The notes under the pieces were generated by a model. That model was not told the origin of the DNA, did no database searches, and worked only from the letters and a program-made list of their open reading frames with translations. DNA of 64,000 nucleotides from Planococcus kocurii (GTDB lineage: Bacteria > Bacillota > Bacilli > Bacillales_A > Planococcaceae): positions 1,542,501-1,606,500 of the forward strand of contig NZ_CP013661.2 of the NCBI RefSeq assembly GCF_001465835.2. The letters run 5' to 3'. Both the position numbers and the translations under genes were made by a program. Below, one piece after another: positions 25,843-32,806 of the stretch; positions within the stretch are counted from its first letter, which is position 1; every line of letters starts with the position of its first letter.

Positions 25843-26187
25843 TTATAGTTTCTCATCCACCATGAGGCCTGCCATATCGGCCATCGAGGCATACATATCT
25901 AAAAATTTCTTGTTTGGAATTTCGCGTAAAATTTCCTCTGTTAACGAATTTATTACTTGAACGTAATAAACATTCATTTCTTCATGAAACTGAAATTTCA
26001 CATTGGTTTGAGCTGATTCTAAAAATGTGTTCATGCTGTCGACTTTATCGGTAATGGCTTCTTTCGTAATGGGTTGATCCGCTTCTTGGTGTTGGTTTTC
26101 TTCTGGAGCGATGGGTTGTTTCGGTATTACTGGGGTTGGTTCGCTCACTCTCGGAAATTCTATCGAAGGCAGTTTTGTTATTTCCAT
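25843..26187 (-). CDS. flaG: FlaG family protein
   Basis: This 114-residue protein has a proline/glutamine-rich N-terminal half (residues 1-45) and a conserved C-terminal FlaG domain: LESAQTNVKFQFHEEMNVYY, then VQVINSLTEEILREIPNKKF. FlaG influences filament length in other bacteria. It is the first gene of flaG-fliD-fliT-fliS, after a SigD promoter. Confidence 0.93.
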   Translation of the reverse strand: MEITKLPSIEFPRVSEPTPVIPKQPIAPEENQHQEADQPITKEAITDKVDSMNTFLESAQTNVKFQFHEEMNVYYVQVINSLTEEILREIPNKKFLDMYASMADMAGLMVDEKL

Positions 26188-26237
26188 GTCGGTACACTCC
26201 TCGTCCTTCAGATTGACTAAAGGGTTCTATATAGTAG

Positions 26238-26264
26238 TTATCGGCAGAATAGCAGATTTTTTTA
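26238..26264 (-). promoter_or_regulatory. SigD promoter of flaG-fliD-fliT-fliS
   Basis: TAAA (26261-26264), 15-base spacer, GCCGATAA (26238-26245) on the minus strand, about 50 bases upstream of flaG. Spacing is identical to the yvyF and hag promoters. Confidence 0.9.
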
Positions 26265-26424
26265 GTAAAAAAGCAAAAAAAAATATAAGACAAGTTTGTG
26301 AAAATAAAACCGTGCTGGTCGCTTTGGGGATGACTCCCCCCAAGAAGCCAGTAAAATCCACTGTCTTCTTGCTCTGTCTACCCCGTGGGTGCGCCAACGC
26401 TCGCGTCTAGGTTAAAGAACACAA
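26265..26424. other. Gap between the flaG promoter and the glucosaminidase gene terminator
   Basis: I see no gene here. It contains a short GGGGATGACTCCCC inverted repeat at about 26325-26340 and nothing else recognisable. Confidence 0.4.
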
Positions 26425-26464
26425 AGAAGAGGTAGTGGAACAAGTTCGTCCCAATACCTCTTCT
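26425..26464 (-). terminator. Intrinsic terminator after the glucosaminidase gene
   Basis: AGAAGAGGTA / TACCTCTTCT arms around a 20-base loop, with a short T-rich tail (TTTGTG) on the minus strand. Confidence 0.75.
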
Positions 26465-26499
26465 GTCTATACACTTCACGTTTTAAAACCCAACTTATT

Positions 26500-27240
26500 T
26501 TATGTCAGTTTGGAATAGTGGTTGCTGACACCTTGTGTCCAGTGGTTGTTTAATCCGGTTGGGTCGTTCGCGGCTCCAACGGGCGCGTATTTCGCACCGA
26601 TTTTCGCAATCGTATCTTTGCCTTCATTCAAATAATTTTGACGCAAATTGCGCGCCATGTCGAAAATGCTGTCTTCTACAGAAGCATAGCTCCGCAAGCC
26701 ATTTTTGCCCATCATGCCGGCGACATTGTTTTTGTCGTTAACTGCGCGCGACGAGCCATTGCCCGTTTCGTGAATGGCAATCGCTGACAATAAATTCGGA
26801 TCCAAGTCGTATTTTTTCCCCGCATTGATAAAGTGAGCGGCCGTCCCATCTAATTTACCTTCTAGTGTATTGTCTAGTTTGATAAATTGCGTCGGCTTAA
26901 ACTTCAAGTCACTCGTATCTGTCGCAGCAGTTGGCACTTCTTGCGTATTGAGCGGCGGTATTGAAATGGCCGGGTTATAAGAATTGGCGAGTGGTGCCGT
27001 TAACGGTGTCGTCAAAGTAGGCAGTGAAACTTGAGCGCCTGTTTGCTGTGTCACGCCGGTATTTGTTTGCTCCATATTTTCCATCATCGCGTTCATCAGC
27101 ATCGCAAAAAACGTACTCGGACTTGTCGAACTGCCGATAGAACTACTGTCACTACCAGTTTGTCCCATAGCCGGCATCGATTTGGCCATCGTCGCGATCG
27201 TGTTATATAAAAATAAATTAGAAGAAATTGGACTGGTCAT
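26500..27240 (-). CDS. FlgJ-like glucosaminidase (GH73-type peptidoglycan hydrolase)
   Basis: This 246-residue protein has a low-complexity S/T/M-rich N-terminal half (residues 1-120) and a C-terminal glucosaminidase domain. The domain runs about 128-246: AAHFINAGKKYDLDPNLLSA then AIAIHETGNGSSRAVNDKNN, NVAGMMGKNGLRSYASVEDS, and the closing YAPVGAANDPTGLNNHWTQG. The catalytic-type Glu is in HETG. There is no N-terminal signal peptide, so it may be exported by the flagellar apparatus, as expected for a FlgJ-like cell-wall lytic enzyme that opens the wall for the rod. No flagellar rod-cap domain is recognisable. Confidence 0.82.
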   Translation of the reverse strand: MTSPISSNLFLYNTIATMAKSMPAMGQTGSDSSSIGSSTSPSTFFAMLMNAMMENMEQTNTGVTQQTGAQVSLPTLTTPLTAPLANSYNPAISIPPLNTQEVPTAATDTSDLKFKPTQFIKLDNTLEGKLDGTAAHFINAGKKYDLDPNLLSAIAIHETGNGSSRAVNDKNNVAGMMGKNGLRSYASVEDSIFDMARNLRQNYLNEGKDTIAKIGAKYAPVGAANDPTGLNNHWTQGVSNHYSKLT

Positions 27241-27351
27241 TCAGTTGTCACACCCTTTGCTCGAGGTAATCTTGTTTAGTGTACAAGATTATGGATGAAA
27301 AAAGAATAGGATAATTGTGGGAGAGAACGAAATATTTTTACAATTAAAAAT

Positions 27352-27390
27352 AAGAAAGCCTGTGACCTTTGATAGTCACAGGCTTTCTTA
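27352..27390 (-). terminator. Intrinsic terminator after the yjfB-like gene
   Basis: A perfect 15-bp stem (AAGAAAGCCTGTGAC / GTCACAGGCTTTCTT) with 9-base loop, T-rich on both sides; it can work in both directions. Confidence 0.9.
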
Positions 27391-27395
27391 TTTGC

Positions 27396-27572
27396 TTATC
27401 CTCTAATATCTAGACGACTCCCAATATGTGGCCGAACAGATTGCTCCAGCATTTTTACAACATCTTGACCATTTGTCTCCGCTTGATCAATTGTCTTTTT
27501 CATAATCGATACATTCGCTTCAGTTCTTACGCTTGCCTGACTCATTGCCATTGATAACGCAGCGATATCCAT
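27396..27572 (-). CDS. YjfB-like putative motility protein (small)
   Basis: This short gene encodes 58 residues beginning MDIAALSMAMSQASVRTEAN and containing SIMKKTIDQAETNGQDVVKM. It matches the small YjfB family (putative motility protein) found beside flagellar genes in Bacillales; its biochemical role is unknown. AAGGAGG lies 8 bases before the ATG. It has terminators on both sides, so it is either read through from hag or has its own promoter in the short gap. Confidence 0.85.
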   Translation of the reverse strand: MDIAALSMAMSQASVRTEANVSIMKKTIDQAETNGQDVVKMLEQSVRPHIGSRLDIRG

Positions 27573-27590
27573 AGACGCGCCTCCTTATAG

Positions 27591-27616
27591 AAAAAGGAGC
27601 CTAAACTCAGGCTCCT
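27591..27616 (-). terminator. Intrinsic terminator after flagellin exon 3
   Basis: AGGAGCCT / AGGCTCCT stem followed by TTTTT on the minus strand, 14 bases after the exon 3 stop codon. Confidence 0.88.
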
Positions 27617-27629
27617 CGATTTCTTAAAA

Positions 27630-27674
27630 TTAACGTAGCAATTGTAGTACTTGCTGTGGTGCTTGGTTGGCTTG
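27630..27674 (-). CDS. hag: Flagellin, exon 3 (alternative C-terminus)
   Basis: This 45-base segment encodes QANQAPQQVLQLLR and a stop, the canonical flagellin C-terminus. It follows group I intron 2. The 3' splice site after ...GGCAAAG (27675) is supported by a two-base P9.0 pairing (TT before P9 with AA before the terminal G) and by alignment: joined after ...ASQAMLA (28046) it gives an uninterrupted flagellin of 415 residues. Confidence 0.78.
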   Translation of the reverse strand, partial: QANQAPQQVLQLLR

Positions 27675-28045
27675 CTTTGCCACTATGTCTTTCGATCATA
27701 GAATAGACTATATCTTCACCCTCATTTTCGAGGGGCTGGGCACTTCGAACGGCGCTTGCCGCCCTACGGATTTCATCGTCATAGCTTGTGCCTTAGACGG
27801 TTTATCCTAGTCGTTGAACCTTCCCCAGAGTTTCCTCACAGGAGCTTGGCTGCTGATTATCCATTGGTGCATCCTCATCATTTTCAAACCGTCACGCCGA
27901 CCGTTTCCAATTACGTTGTGGTTGATGAAGCTTTAGGAAGTTCCAGCAATTCACCCAGTTATACTCTAACTCGTTACCAAGTTAGACGCCCTAAAATCAG
28001 TTATCTCAACAGTTGTAATACTGATTGATTCATCTGATTTGCTTG
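27675..28045 (-). ncRNA. Group I intron 2 in flagellin
   Basis: On the minus strand it has the ordered conserved elements P (GAATTGCTGGAA, about 27941-27952), Q (AAATCCGTAGGG, about 27764-27775), R (GGTTCAACGACTAGGAT, 27804-27820) and S (GAAGATATAGTCTA, 27704-27717). A P2 hairpin CTAACT-TGGTAACG-AGTTAG and a P9 hairpin CTATG...CATAG are also present. It is about 370 bases with no homing endonuclease. The 5' splice site is uncertain: the frame-preserving site is after GCT at 28046, but the best internal guide (GGCGTC before P2) pairs with AATGCT ending at 28050. The first 45 bases also code for flagellin. Confidence 0.88.
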
Positions 28046-28114
28046 AGCCAGCATTGCTTGTGATGCTTGTGCAAGAATCGAGTTCTTCGTTTGTTCCATC
28101 ATTTCTTTCGCCAT
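28001..28114 (-). CDS. hag: Flagellin, exon 2 with read-through C-terminus
   Basis: It encodes MAKEMMEQTKNSILAQAS, then QAMLAQANQMNQSVLQLLR and a stop at 28001. Joined to exon 1 after RDVD, it yields the canonical RDVDMAKEMM flagellin sequence and a full 415-residue protein without needing intron 2 splicing. If intron 2 is spliced, exon 2 ends near 28046 and the last 14 residues are replaced by those of exon 3. The exon start (28114) is set by alignment and by the intron 1 P9.0 pairing (GT with AC). Confidence 0.82.
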   Translation of the reverse strand: MAKEMMEQTKNSILAQASQAMLAQANQMNQSVLQLLR

Positions 28115-28474
28115 CGTGCGAACATTTACTTTCATAAATGACTAGACTATATCTTCACCCTCTAGTATTAGTAGGGGCCGGGCACTTCGGATCCACAGTA
28201 CTGATGTATACTGCCTCACCTACGGATTTCATCACCATAGCTTACGCCTTAGATGGTCTATCCTAGTCGTTGAACCTTCTCCACTCTTTCGAGACAGGAG
28301 CTTGGCTGCTGATTGCCCAATCTTTTATTTTTTCAGGGCCATCACGCTTGTCGTTTCCAACTACGTTGTGGCAATAAAAGCTTAAGGGCTTTCCAGCAAT
28401 TCACCCGGTCGTAATCTCTGGCTGTTACCGGCCAGGACGACTGTACCTCCACTCGCTTACGCGGCTTTGGCATA
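28115..28474 (-). ncRNA. Group I intron 1 in flagellin
   Basis: About 360 bases with P (GAATTGCTGGAAAG, 28388-28401), Q (AAATCCGTAGGTG, about 28217-28229), R (GGTTCAACGACTAGGAT, 28260-28276) and S (GAAGATATAGTCTAG, 28142-28156). It has a P2 hairpin CTGGC-CGGTAACA-GCCAG and P9 CATTTA-TGAAAG-TAAATG. The internal guide GTCGTC just before P2 pairs with exon GTTGAT with a final U-G wobble, placing the 5' site after GAT at 28475. The 3' site after ...CACG (28115) restores frame. No ORF for a homing endonuclease. Confidence 0.9.
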
Positions 28475-29608
28475 ATCAACGTCACGGATTCGTGATTCTG
28501 CGGACGTTAAGTTTTCAGCTGATGTGTTCAAGTTGTTGATTGTGTGGTCTAAACGGTTTTGAGTTGCACCAAGTTTAGAACGTTCAGATGACACAGTTTC
28601 GATTGCATTGTTGATTGCAGTAATCGTTGCAGCAGCCTGTTCATGACTTGAAACACCTACACCTTTTACTGTCATGGCATCCCCATCTGTTGGTGCAGTC
28701 ATTCCAAAGACAGTTGTAAGATCCATTGTAGTACCGTCGTTAAATGTAATTTCGCCAGCATCATCGTGCGTTCCAATTTTCTGATCATCTTTAAAAACGT
28801 CAGTAGTAGTGAACTTATAAGTACCTGATGCTAATTGTGTATTAGATTGTCCAGTTGCTAAATCTTTTGTAAGCGAAGCTTTCCCATCTGAACCAATTGT
28901 TACTGTATCCCCAGCATCAATCGCCTTAAATGTATATGTGGCTCCTCCTGCAGTAGTTAAAGTCGTGGCTAAAGTAAGTTTAGCTACTTTTTGACCTGCA
29001 GCATCTACCAAATCGCCACCTTTAACACTATACGTCCCTTCAGTTAATGCAGCAGTTGTAGTGGCACCAACTGCAACACCTGTTTCAACTTCTACTCCTG
29101 TTACTAATCCGAGACTTGATGAGTTCATAGCGTTAATGGATAAATCCAACTTTTGATTTTCATTTGCCCCAATTTGGAAAGAACCTTTGAATGAACCATC
29201 TGTTAGCTTTTGCGTATTAAACTCTGTAGAAGTTGAAATCCTATCAATTTCTTTTACTAATTGACCCATCTCTTCTTCTAGTACTTTTCTATCAGTACCT
29301 GCATTAGTATCGTTGGCAGCTTGAACAGCCAATTCACGCATACGTTGAAGAATATCCTGTGTTTCACCTAAAGCACCTTCTGCAGTTTGAATCAAAGAAA
29401 TACTATCTTGAGCATTACGAGAACCTTGCTCTAATCCACGAATCTGTCCACGCATTTTTTCAGAGATTGTAAGGCCTGCTGCATCATCTGCTGCGCTGTT
29501 GATGCGAAGTCCTGAAGACAATTTCTCCATGCTGTCCATTTGTGCGCTTTGAGCTGAGCCCATTTGTCTGTGTGTGTTAAGTGCTGCGATATTGTGATTG
29601 ATAATCAT
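28457..29608 (-). CDS. hag: Flagellin, exon 1 (reads to a stop inside intron 1)
   Basis: This is the filament protein gene. The N-terminal D0/D1 region is canonical (MIINHNIAALNTHRQMGSAQ, LSSGLRINSAADDAAGLTIS, EKMRGQIRGLEQGSRNAQDS). A variable central region follows (about residues 140-300), and the C-terminal half of D1 runs to ESRIRDVD. Exon 1 proper ends at 28475 (378 codons). The frame then continues as YAKAA and stops in intron 1, so unspliced mRNA gives a 383-residue protein lacking the C-terminal D0 helix needed for export and polymerisation. SigD promoter, CsrA-type leader and the csrA/fliW genes lie upstream. Confidence 0.95.
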   Translation of the reverse strand: MIINHNIAALNTHRQMGSAQSAQMDSMEKLSSGLRINSAADDAAGLTISEKMRGQIRGLEQGSRNAQDSISLIQTAEGALGETQDILQRMRELAVQAANDTNAGTDRKVLEEEMGQLVKEIDRISTSTEFNTQKLTDGSFKGSFQIGANENQKLDLSINAMNSSSLGLVTGVEVETGVAVGATTTAALTEGTYSVKGGDLVDAAGQKVAKLTLATTLTTAGGATYTFKAIDAGDTVTIGSDGKASLTKDLATGQSNTQLASGTYKFTTTDVFKDDQKIGTHDDAGEITFNDGTTMDLTTVFGMTAPTDGDAMTVKGVGVSSHEQAAATITAINNAIETVSSERSKLGATQNRLDHTINNLNTSAENLTSAESRIRDVDYAKAA

Positions 29609-29613
29609 TGTGT

Positions 29614-29660
29614 ATTACCTCCGTGTAATGTTTTTTTGTTTTTTGTAAGCGTCCAAATCC
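29614..29660 (-). promoter_or_regulatory. CsrA-binding-type leader of flagellin mRNA
   Basis: The ribosome binding site lies in a hairpin, ATTAC-ACGGAG-GTAAT (29614-29629), with GGA exposed in the loop, the ideal CsrA target. An upstream AAAAGGATTTGGACG (29650-29663) has two further GGA motifs. This mirrors the two-site hag leader of Bacillus subtilis, where CsrA blocks translation and FliW relieves it. Confidence 0.75.
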
Positions 29661-29684
29661 TTTTGCACTGCCTTACATATATTA

Positions 29685-29711
29685 TTATCGGAGGGCTTTA
29701 CCAAATGTTTA
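29685..29711 (-). promoter_or_regulatory. SigD promoter of flagellin
   Basis: TAAA (29708-29711), 15-base spacer, TCCGATAA (29685-29692) on the minus strand, about 77 bases before the flagellin ATG. Confidence 0.9.
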
Positions 29712-29744
29712 GTGTTTTTTGAAAAAAGATTTAGATTATTTTTT

Positions 29745-29798
29745 GCGCCCCCGCGGCAGCCACAATTTGAAGAACAATTGAGTCTGCCACCGTGGCGC
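29745..29798. repeat. Long imperfect hairpin between csrA and hag
   Basis: GCGCCCCCGCGGCAG (29745-29759) and CTGCCACCGTGGCGC (29784-29798) can form 12 of 15 pairs, with an inner CAATT/AATTG stem. It lies upstream of the hag promoter and downstream of the csrA terminator. Possibly a decayed terminator or repeat; function unknown. Confidence 0.55.
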
Positions 29799-29811
29799 GA
29801 TAAGCATAGAA

Positions 29812-29836
29812 AAAGCCTGCAGAATTTGCAGGCTTT
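29812..29836 (-). terminator. Intrinsic terminator after csrA
   Basis: AAAGCCTGCA / TGCAGGCTTT stem with a T tract on the minus strand, directly after the csrA stop codon. Confidence 0.85.
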
Positions 29837-29839
29837 GGG

Positions 29840-30064
29840 CTATTTCTTTCTCATACTCAAAAAATCACTCAAGTTAATAACTTTTGATGTTGCTTGTTTG
29901 TTTTCTTCTTGAATTTCCAAGTACACTTCTTTTCGGTGGATGGTAATTTGCTTTGGTGCGGTAATGCCGAGACGCACCATGTCGCCTTCGATCGATGTTA
30001 CCGTAATTTCAATGTCGTCGTTGATGACGATGGTTTCGCCTTTTTTGCGTCCGAGTACTAGCAT
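29840..30064 (-). CDS. csrA: CsrA, translational regulator
   Basis: CsrA (74 residues) begins [20 protein letters not shown] and contains [20 protein letters not shown], the RNA-binding strand and GITAPK loop of the family. It dimerises and binds GGA-containing hairpins, here most likely the hag leader. It ends 4 bases from fliW upstream and has the extended tail found in CsrA proteins that are antagonised by FliW. Confidence 0.97.
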   Translation of the reverse strand: MLVLGRKKGETIVINDDIEITVTSIEGDMVRLGITAPKQITIHRKEVYLEIQEENKQATSKVINLSDFLSMRKK

Positions 30065-30067
30065 CTT

Positions 30068-30523
30068 CTACACCTGCCTTGCAGCGGTGTTGTCTGCTTG
30101 AAATAACGCCTGCTTGATTTGATAGTCTTTGTTGTTCAACACGATTTGCATGCCTCGTTGTTTTTTATTGTTAATGACGAGTGGTGCTTTTAAGTTCGTT
30201 GTTGCACTGCTGATGTCGCCTTTGACCGTTACCGTCGTGAGTACGATGGCATCCGTCGGCTCTTCTAGCTGCAGCCGCTCCACCATTTGCTCTTCTAACT
30301 TAATGTCATAGTCTTTGAAAAACGTAAACGGATCAACTAAAAAGAAGCTCACTTCCACCTGTTCTACCGACTGCAAGAAAAAGAATGGCGACTCGCCTTC
30401 TGCGTCTGCGGGGATTAATACATAGTCTTTAACCTCTTCAAATCCTGGAATTCCTTTATCAAACGTTATGACGCGATCTTTTGCTAGTTCGACTTCTCCG
30501 AATTGTTCTGTTTGAATTTTCAT
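30068..30523 (-). CDS. fliW: FliW, flagellar assembly factor and CsrA antagonist
   Basis: FliW (151 residues) contains ITFDKGIPGFEEVKDYVLIP, FFFLQSVEQVEVSFFLVDPF and the acidic YDIKLEEQMVERLQLEE region. It binds either flagellin or CsrA and so measures intracellular flagellin. The ATG at 30523 has AAGGAG 6 bases upstream. It is coupled to csrA with a 3-base gap. Confidence 0.96.
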   Translation of the reverse strand: MKIQTEQFGEVELAKDRVITFDKGIPGFEEVKDYVLIPADAEGESPFFFLQSVEQVEVSFFLVDPFTFFKDYDIKLEEQMVERLQLEEPTDAIVLTTVTVKGDISSATTNLKAPLVINNKKQRGMQIVLNNKDYQIKQALFQADNTAARQV

Positions 30524-30546
30524 GTCCGACTCCTTCCGTAACAACT

Positions 30547-30583
30547 AAATGCCTCGTAAGATAAAGATATCTTACGAGGCATT
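30547..30583. terminator. Bidirectional terminator upstream of fliW
   Basis: Perfect 16-bp stem AAATGCCTCGTAAGAT / ATCTTACGAGGCATTT, between the cyclase gene and fliW. It ends the upstream signalling operon on the minus strand. Confidence 0.85.
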
Positions 30584-30626
30584 TATTGACAATCAATTTT
30601 TATCGATTCCATCTAGTGGAAAGCAC

Positions 30627-32450
30627 TCAAACGACCCGTTCTTCCACCACTAAATTCTCCGCTAACCGAACCCGTACCAACTCGACTGCCACGTCTATGC
30701 CTTTTAACTCGGCCGAAAACTCTTCTAGTTGCACGTCCGCGCTGTTCAACAACTCGACTGACTCCGGTAGCGCGAGTACGTCTTTACTAAGGACAATGTC
30801 CCCGCCTTCGCCTTGCCCTTGAATGCGTGCGGCAATGTTCACAGTACGTCCGAAATAATCGAGGCGGTCGTTGGAATTAACCGCGATGGCCGCTCCGCTG
30901 TACAAGCCGAGTCGCAACACCAAGTTTTCTTTCGCTGTCTTGTTAAACACTGCTAGGTTTTTTTGAATGGCGAGCGCCGCTTTCAGCCCGTCTTCTGGCT
31001 TGTGGAAAACCGCCATGACGGCGTCGCCAATGGTTTTCACGACGCTGCCGGAATTTCGGGCAATATGACCCGTCAGAAAGTCAAAATGATTGCGCACTTG
31101 TCCGTAGGCACTCGAGTCACCGGCCGTCTCATACAGCAGTGTGGAGCCTTTTAAATCGGTAAACAAGATCGTCACGTGATCGATGCCGAGTTTCTGTCCG
31201 GGTGACAGCACTTCCGAAGAAAACAAATCCCTGAACTCTTGCATGGCAGTGACTTTAGCGGCCGTTACTGCTTGTTTGTTCCAATCGGCATGTTCTAATG
31301 CGACAACGATGTCTGCGCTGCTGGTGTTTGTGATTGCGACGTTTCGAGAGCCATTCACTGCACTTTGTGACCAGCCAAGATCCGTGTAAACAAGCTGGTT
31401 TGATTTTATTTCACTGTTCACAGACACATGGTCATTTGCCTGAAGCACGCGAAAACGTAGCGCGTCTTCGCCTACCGAAACTGAAAAGCTGGCGGTCTTC
31501 CCTATTTCGATCACTTGCTGCGCTTTAACGTGCGGGGTAATCATTGGGCCGCCGATACAATAGACTTCCGCATAAGCTTGACGCACCGTTGGGTGAACTG
31601 AAAAATTCAACTCGACAAACTGATCAAAATTAGCGTCATAGTTAATGCCACATAAATCGCAATGAAATTGCTGCTCTAGCTGTGCGAGTGAACCGTGTTC
31701 GACTTTCGAAACGCGGCAGTTCGGACAAATGATGTTCCAGCTGAGATTTAGTAATCCTGCTTTTGTGGCATACAGCAAGACGCGCAACACTTCGTCCAAA
31801 TCGACGTTCCACAACTTAGCGACTTGCACGGGCTCGATTTGCGCGACGTCGTGATCGCCTTTATCCGCTAAATAACGATGCAACAACTCCACATAGTCTC
31901 CGTTGACCGGTGACTTTGCGAGTAGGGCCGATAGCCGCTCGAGTTCGGGTAAGTTGATGTTCGCCTTGCTTGTTTTTTGTGGTGCTTCCAAAACAGTCGT
32001 TGCTCCAGACTGTAAGTAATCATCGACATACCCCATGATTTTTTTGACAGCGGGCAGAGCAGTTACCCAAATCGCTCCGTAGCCGATTACGTTAAGCGGC
32101 ACAAAGCGAGCGGTCAGCTTGACCCGGGTTCCGTTTTCCGCGTTGTCGAATAGCTCGACTGTCAACGTGTAATGCTTCATCGGTCCGGTAAGATAACGGC
32201 GTTCGACCGTATAGCTCTCGTGTTCTTGCCACTGAAACGGAAACTCTTGCCAACTGATTGGCACAAGTCCGAGCACTTTGGCATGAGCTTCTCGGTAAAA
32301 CACGTCCGCCCCGTCTTGCTTAGCCGGACTAAAACGGACCGGAAACAAGCCAATAGACAAATTCATGCGGTTGTTGTCCGCAAGCAATTGCCAAACGGTT
32401 TTCCGGTCCAGTGCGTATTCTTTTTCAAGTATGTAGGTTTTCGGTTTCAA
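30627..32450 (-). CDS. Multidomain nucleotidyl cyclase (SRPBCC-zinc ribbon-DUF5939-cyclase)
   Basis: This protein of about 607 residues has four parts. First is an SRPBCC/START-like domain (residues 1-150, EKEYALDRKTVWQLLADNNR). Second is a winged-helix-like and zinc-ribbon region with CPNC and CDLC (about 238-275). Third is a beta-rich segment resembling DUF5939 (290-400). Fourth is a C-terminal class III cyclase domain with VTILFTDLKGSTLLYETAGD, VVKTIGDAVMAVFHKPEDGL and DYFGRTVNIAARIQGQGEGG. Both metal-binding aspartates (FTD, GD) and the N-x-x-x-R transition-state pair (NIAAR) appear present. TTG at 32450 has AGGAG 8 bases upstream; GTG at 32459 is the alternative. Product (cAMP or cGMP) is not known. 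Confidence 0.83.
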   Translation of the reverse strand: MKPKTYILEKEYALDRKTVWQLLADNNRMNLSIGLFPVRFSPAKQDGADVFYREAHAKVLGLVPISWQEFPFQWQEHESYTVERRYLTGPMKHYTLTVELFDNAENGTRVKLTARFVPLNVIGYGAIWVTALPAVKKIMGYVDDYLQSGATTVLEAPQKTSKANINLPELERLSALLAKSPVNGDYVELLHRYLADKGDHDVAQIEPVQVAKLWNVDLDEVLRVLLYATKAGLLNLSWNIICPNCRVSKVEHGSLAQLEQQFHCDLCGINYDANFDQFVELNFSVHPTVRQAYAEVYCIGGPMITPHVKAQQVIEIGKTASFSVSVGEDALRFRVLQANDHVSVNSEIKSNQLVYTDLGWSQSAVNGSRNVAITNTSSADIVVALEHADWNKQAVTAAKVTAMQEFRDLFSSEVLSPGQKLGIDHVTILFTDLKGSTLLYETAGDSSAYGQVRNHFDFLTGHIARNSGSVVKTIGDAVMAVFHKPEDGLKAALAIQKNLAVFNKTAKENLVLRLGLYSGAAIAVNSNDRLDYFGRTVNIAARIQGQGEGGDIVLSKDVLALPESVELLNSADVQLEEFSAELKGIDVAVELVRVRLAENLVVEERVV

Positions 32451-32461
32451 TCGTTTCACTC

Positions 32462-32806
32462 CTAGGAAATCGCAATGGCAATGGCCAGTAAAATCACATG
32501 GAAAATTTGATCAGCCACAATCGACAACCACACTTTTTCTGGACCTTTCGCGGTTTGGATCCGTTCCACCCAGAACATGACGAAGGTTTTCCGGTCTAAT
32601 ACAAGATGACCAACAAACACAATCGCCAGTGCGGGCAAAGACAATCCACCTGATAACATGCCAAAGACGGCAATCACCGCTGTGTAAACCGACACATGCG
32701 TGAATAACGGCAGCCACTTGGTCGCTTTGTATTTGGCCATCCAACTCGTTTGCAGTAAAAAGTCTCCGATTAAATGACCAAGCAATAACACATCAAACTG
32801 ATTCAT
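32462..32806 (-). CDS. DUF3307 family membrane protein
   Basis: This 114-residue protein is hydrophobic with about three to four membrane helices and DUF3307-like motifs: GHLIGDFLLQTSWMAKYKAT and AIVFVGHLVLDRKTFVMFW, with the His/Asp pairs in GHLIGDF and HLVLD. Function unknown. Its ATG overlaps the HD-GYP stop (ATGA) and it ends right before the cyclase, so all three are one operon. Confidence 0.8.
   Translation of the reverse strand: MNQFDVLLLGHLIGDFLLQTSWMAKYKATKWLPLFTHVSVYTAVIAVFGMLSGGLSLPALAIVFVGHLVLDRKTFVMFWVERIQTAKGPEKVWLSIVADQIFHVILLAIAIAIS

Noticed and set aside
27630..29608. Flagellin as a frameshifted or truncated pseudogene
   Set aside because: Both interruptions carry complete group I intron cores, and the coding parts join to a canonical flagellin; promoter, leader and terminator are intact.
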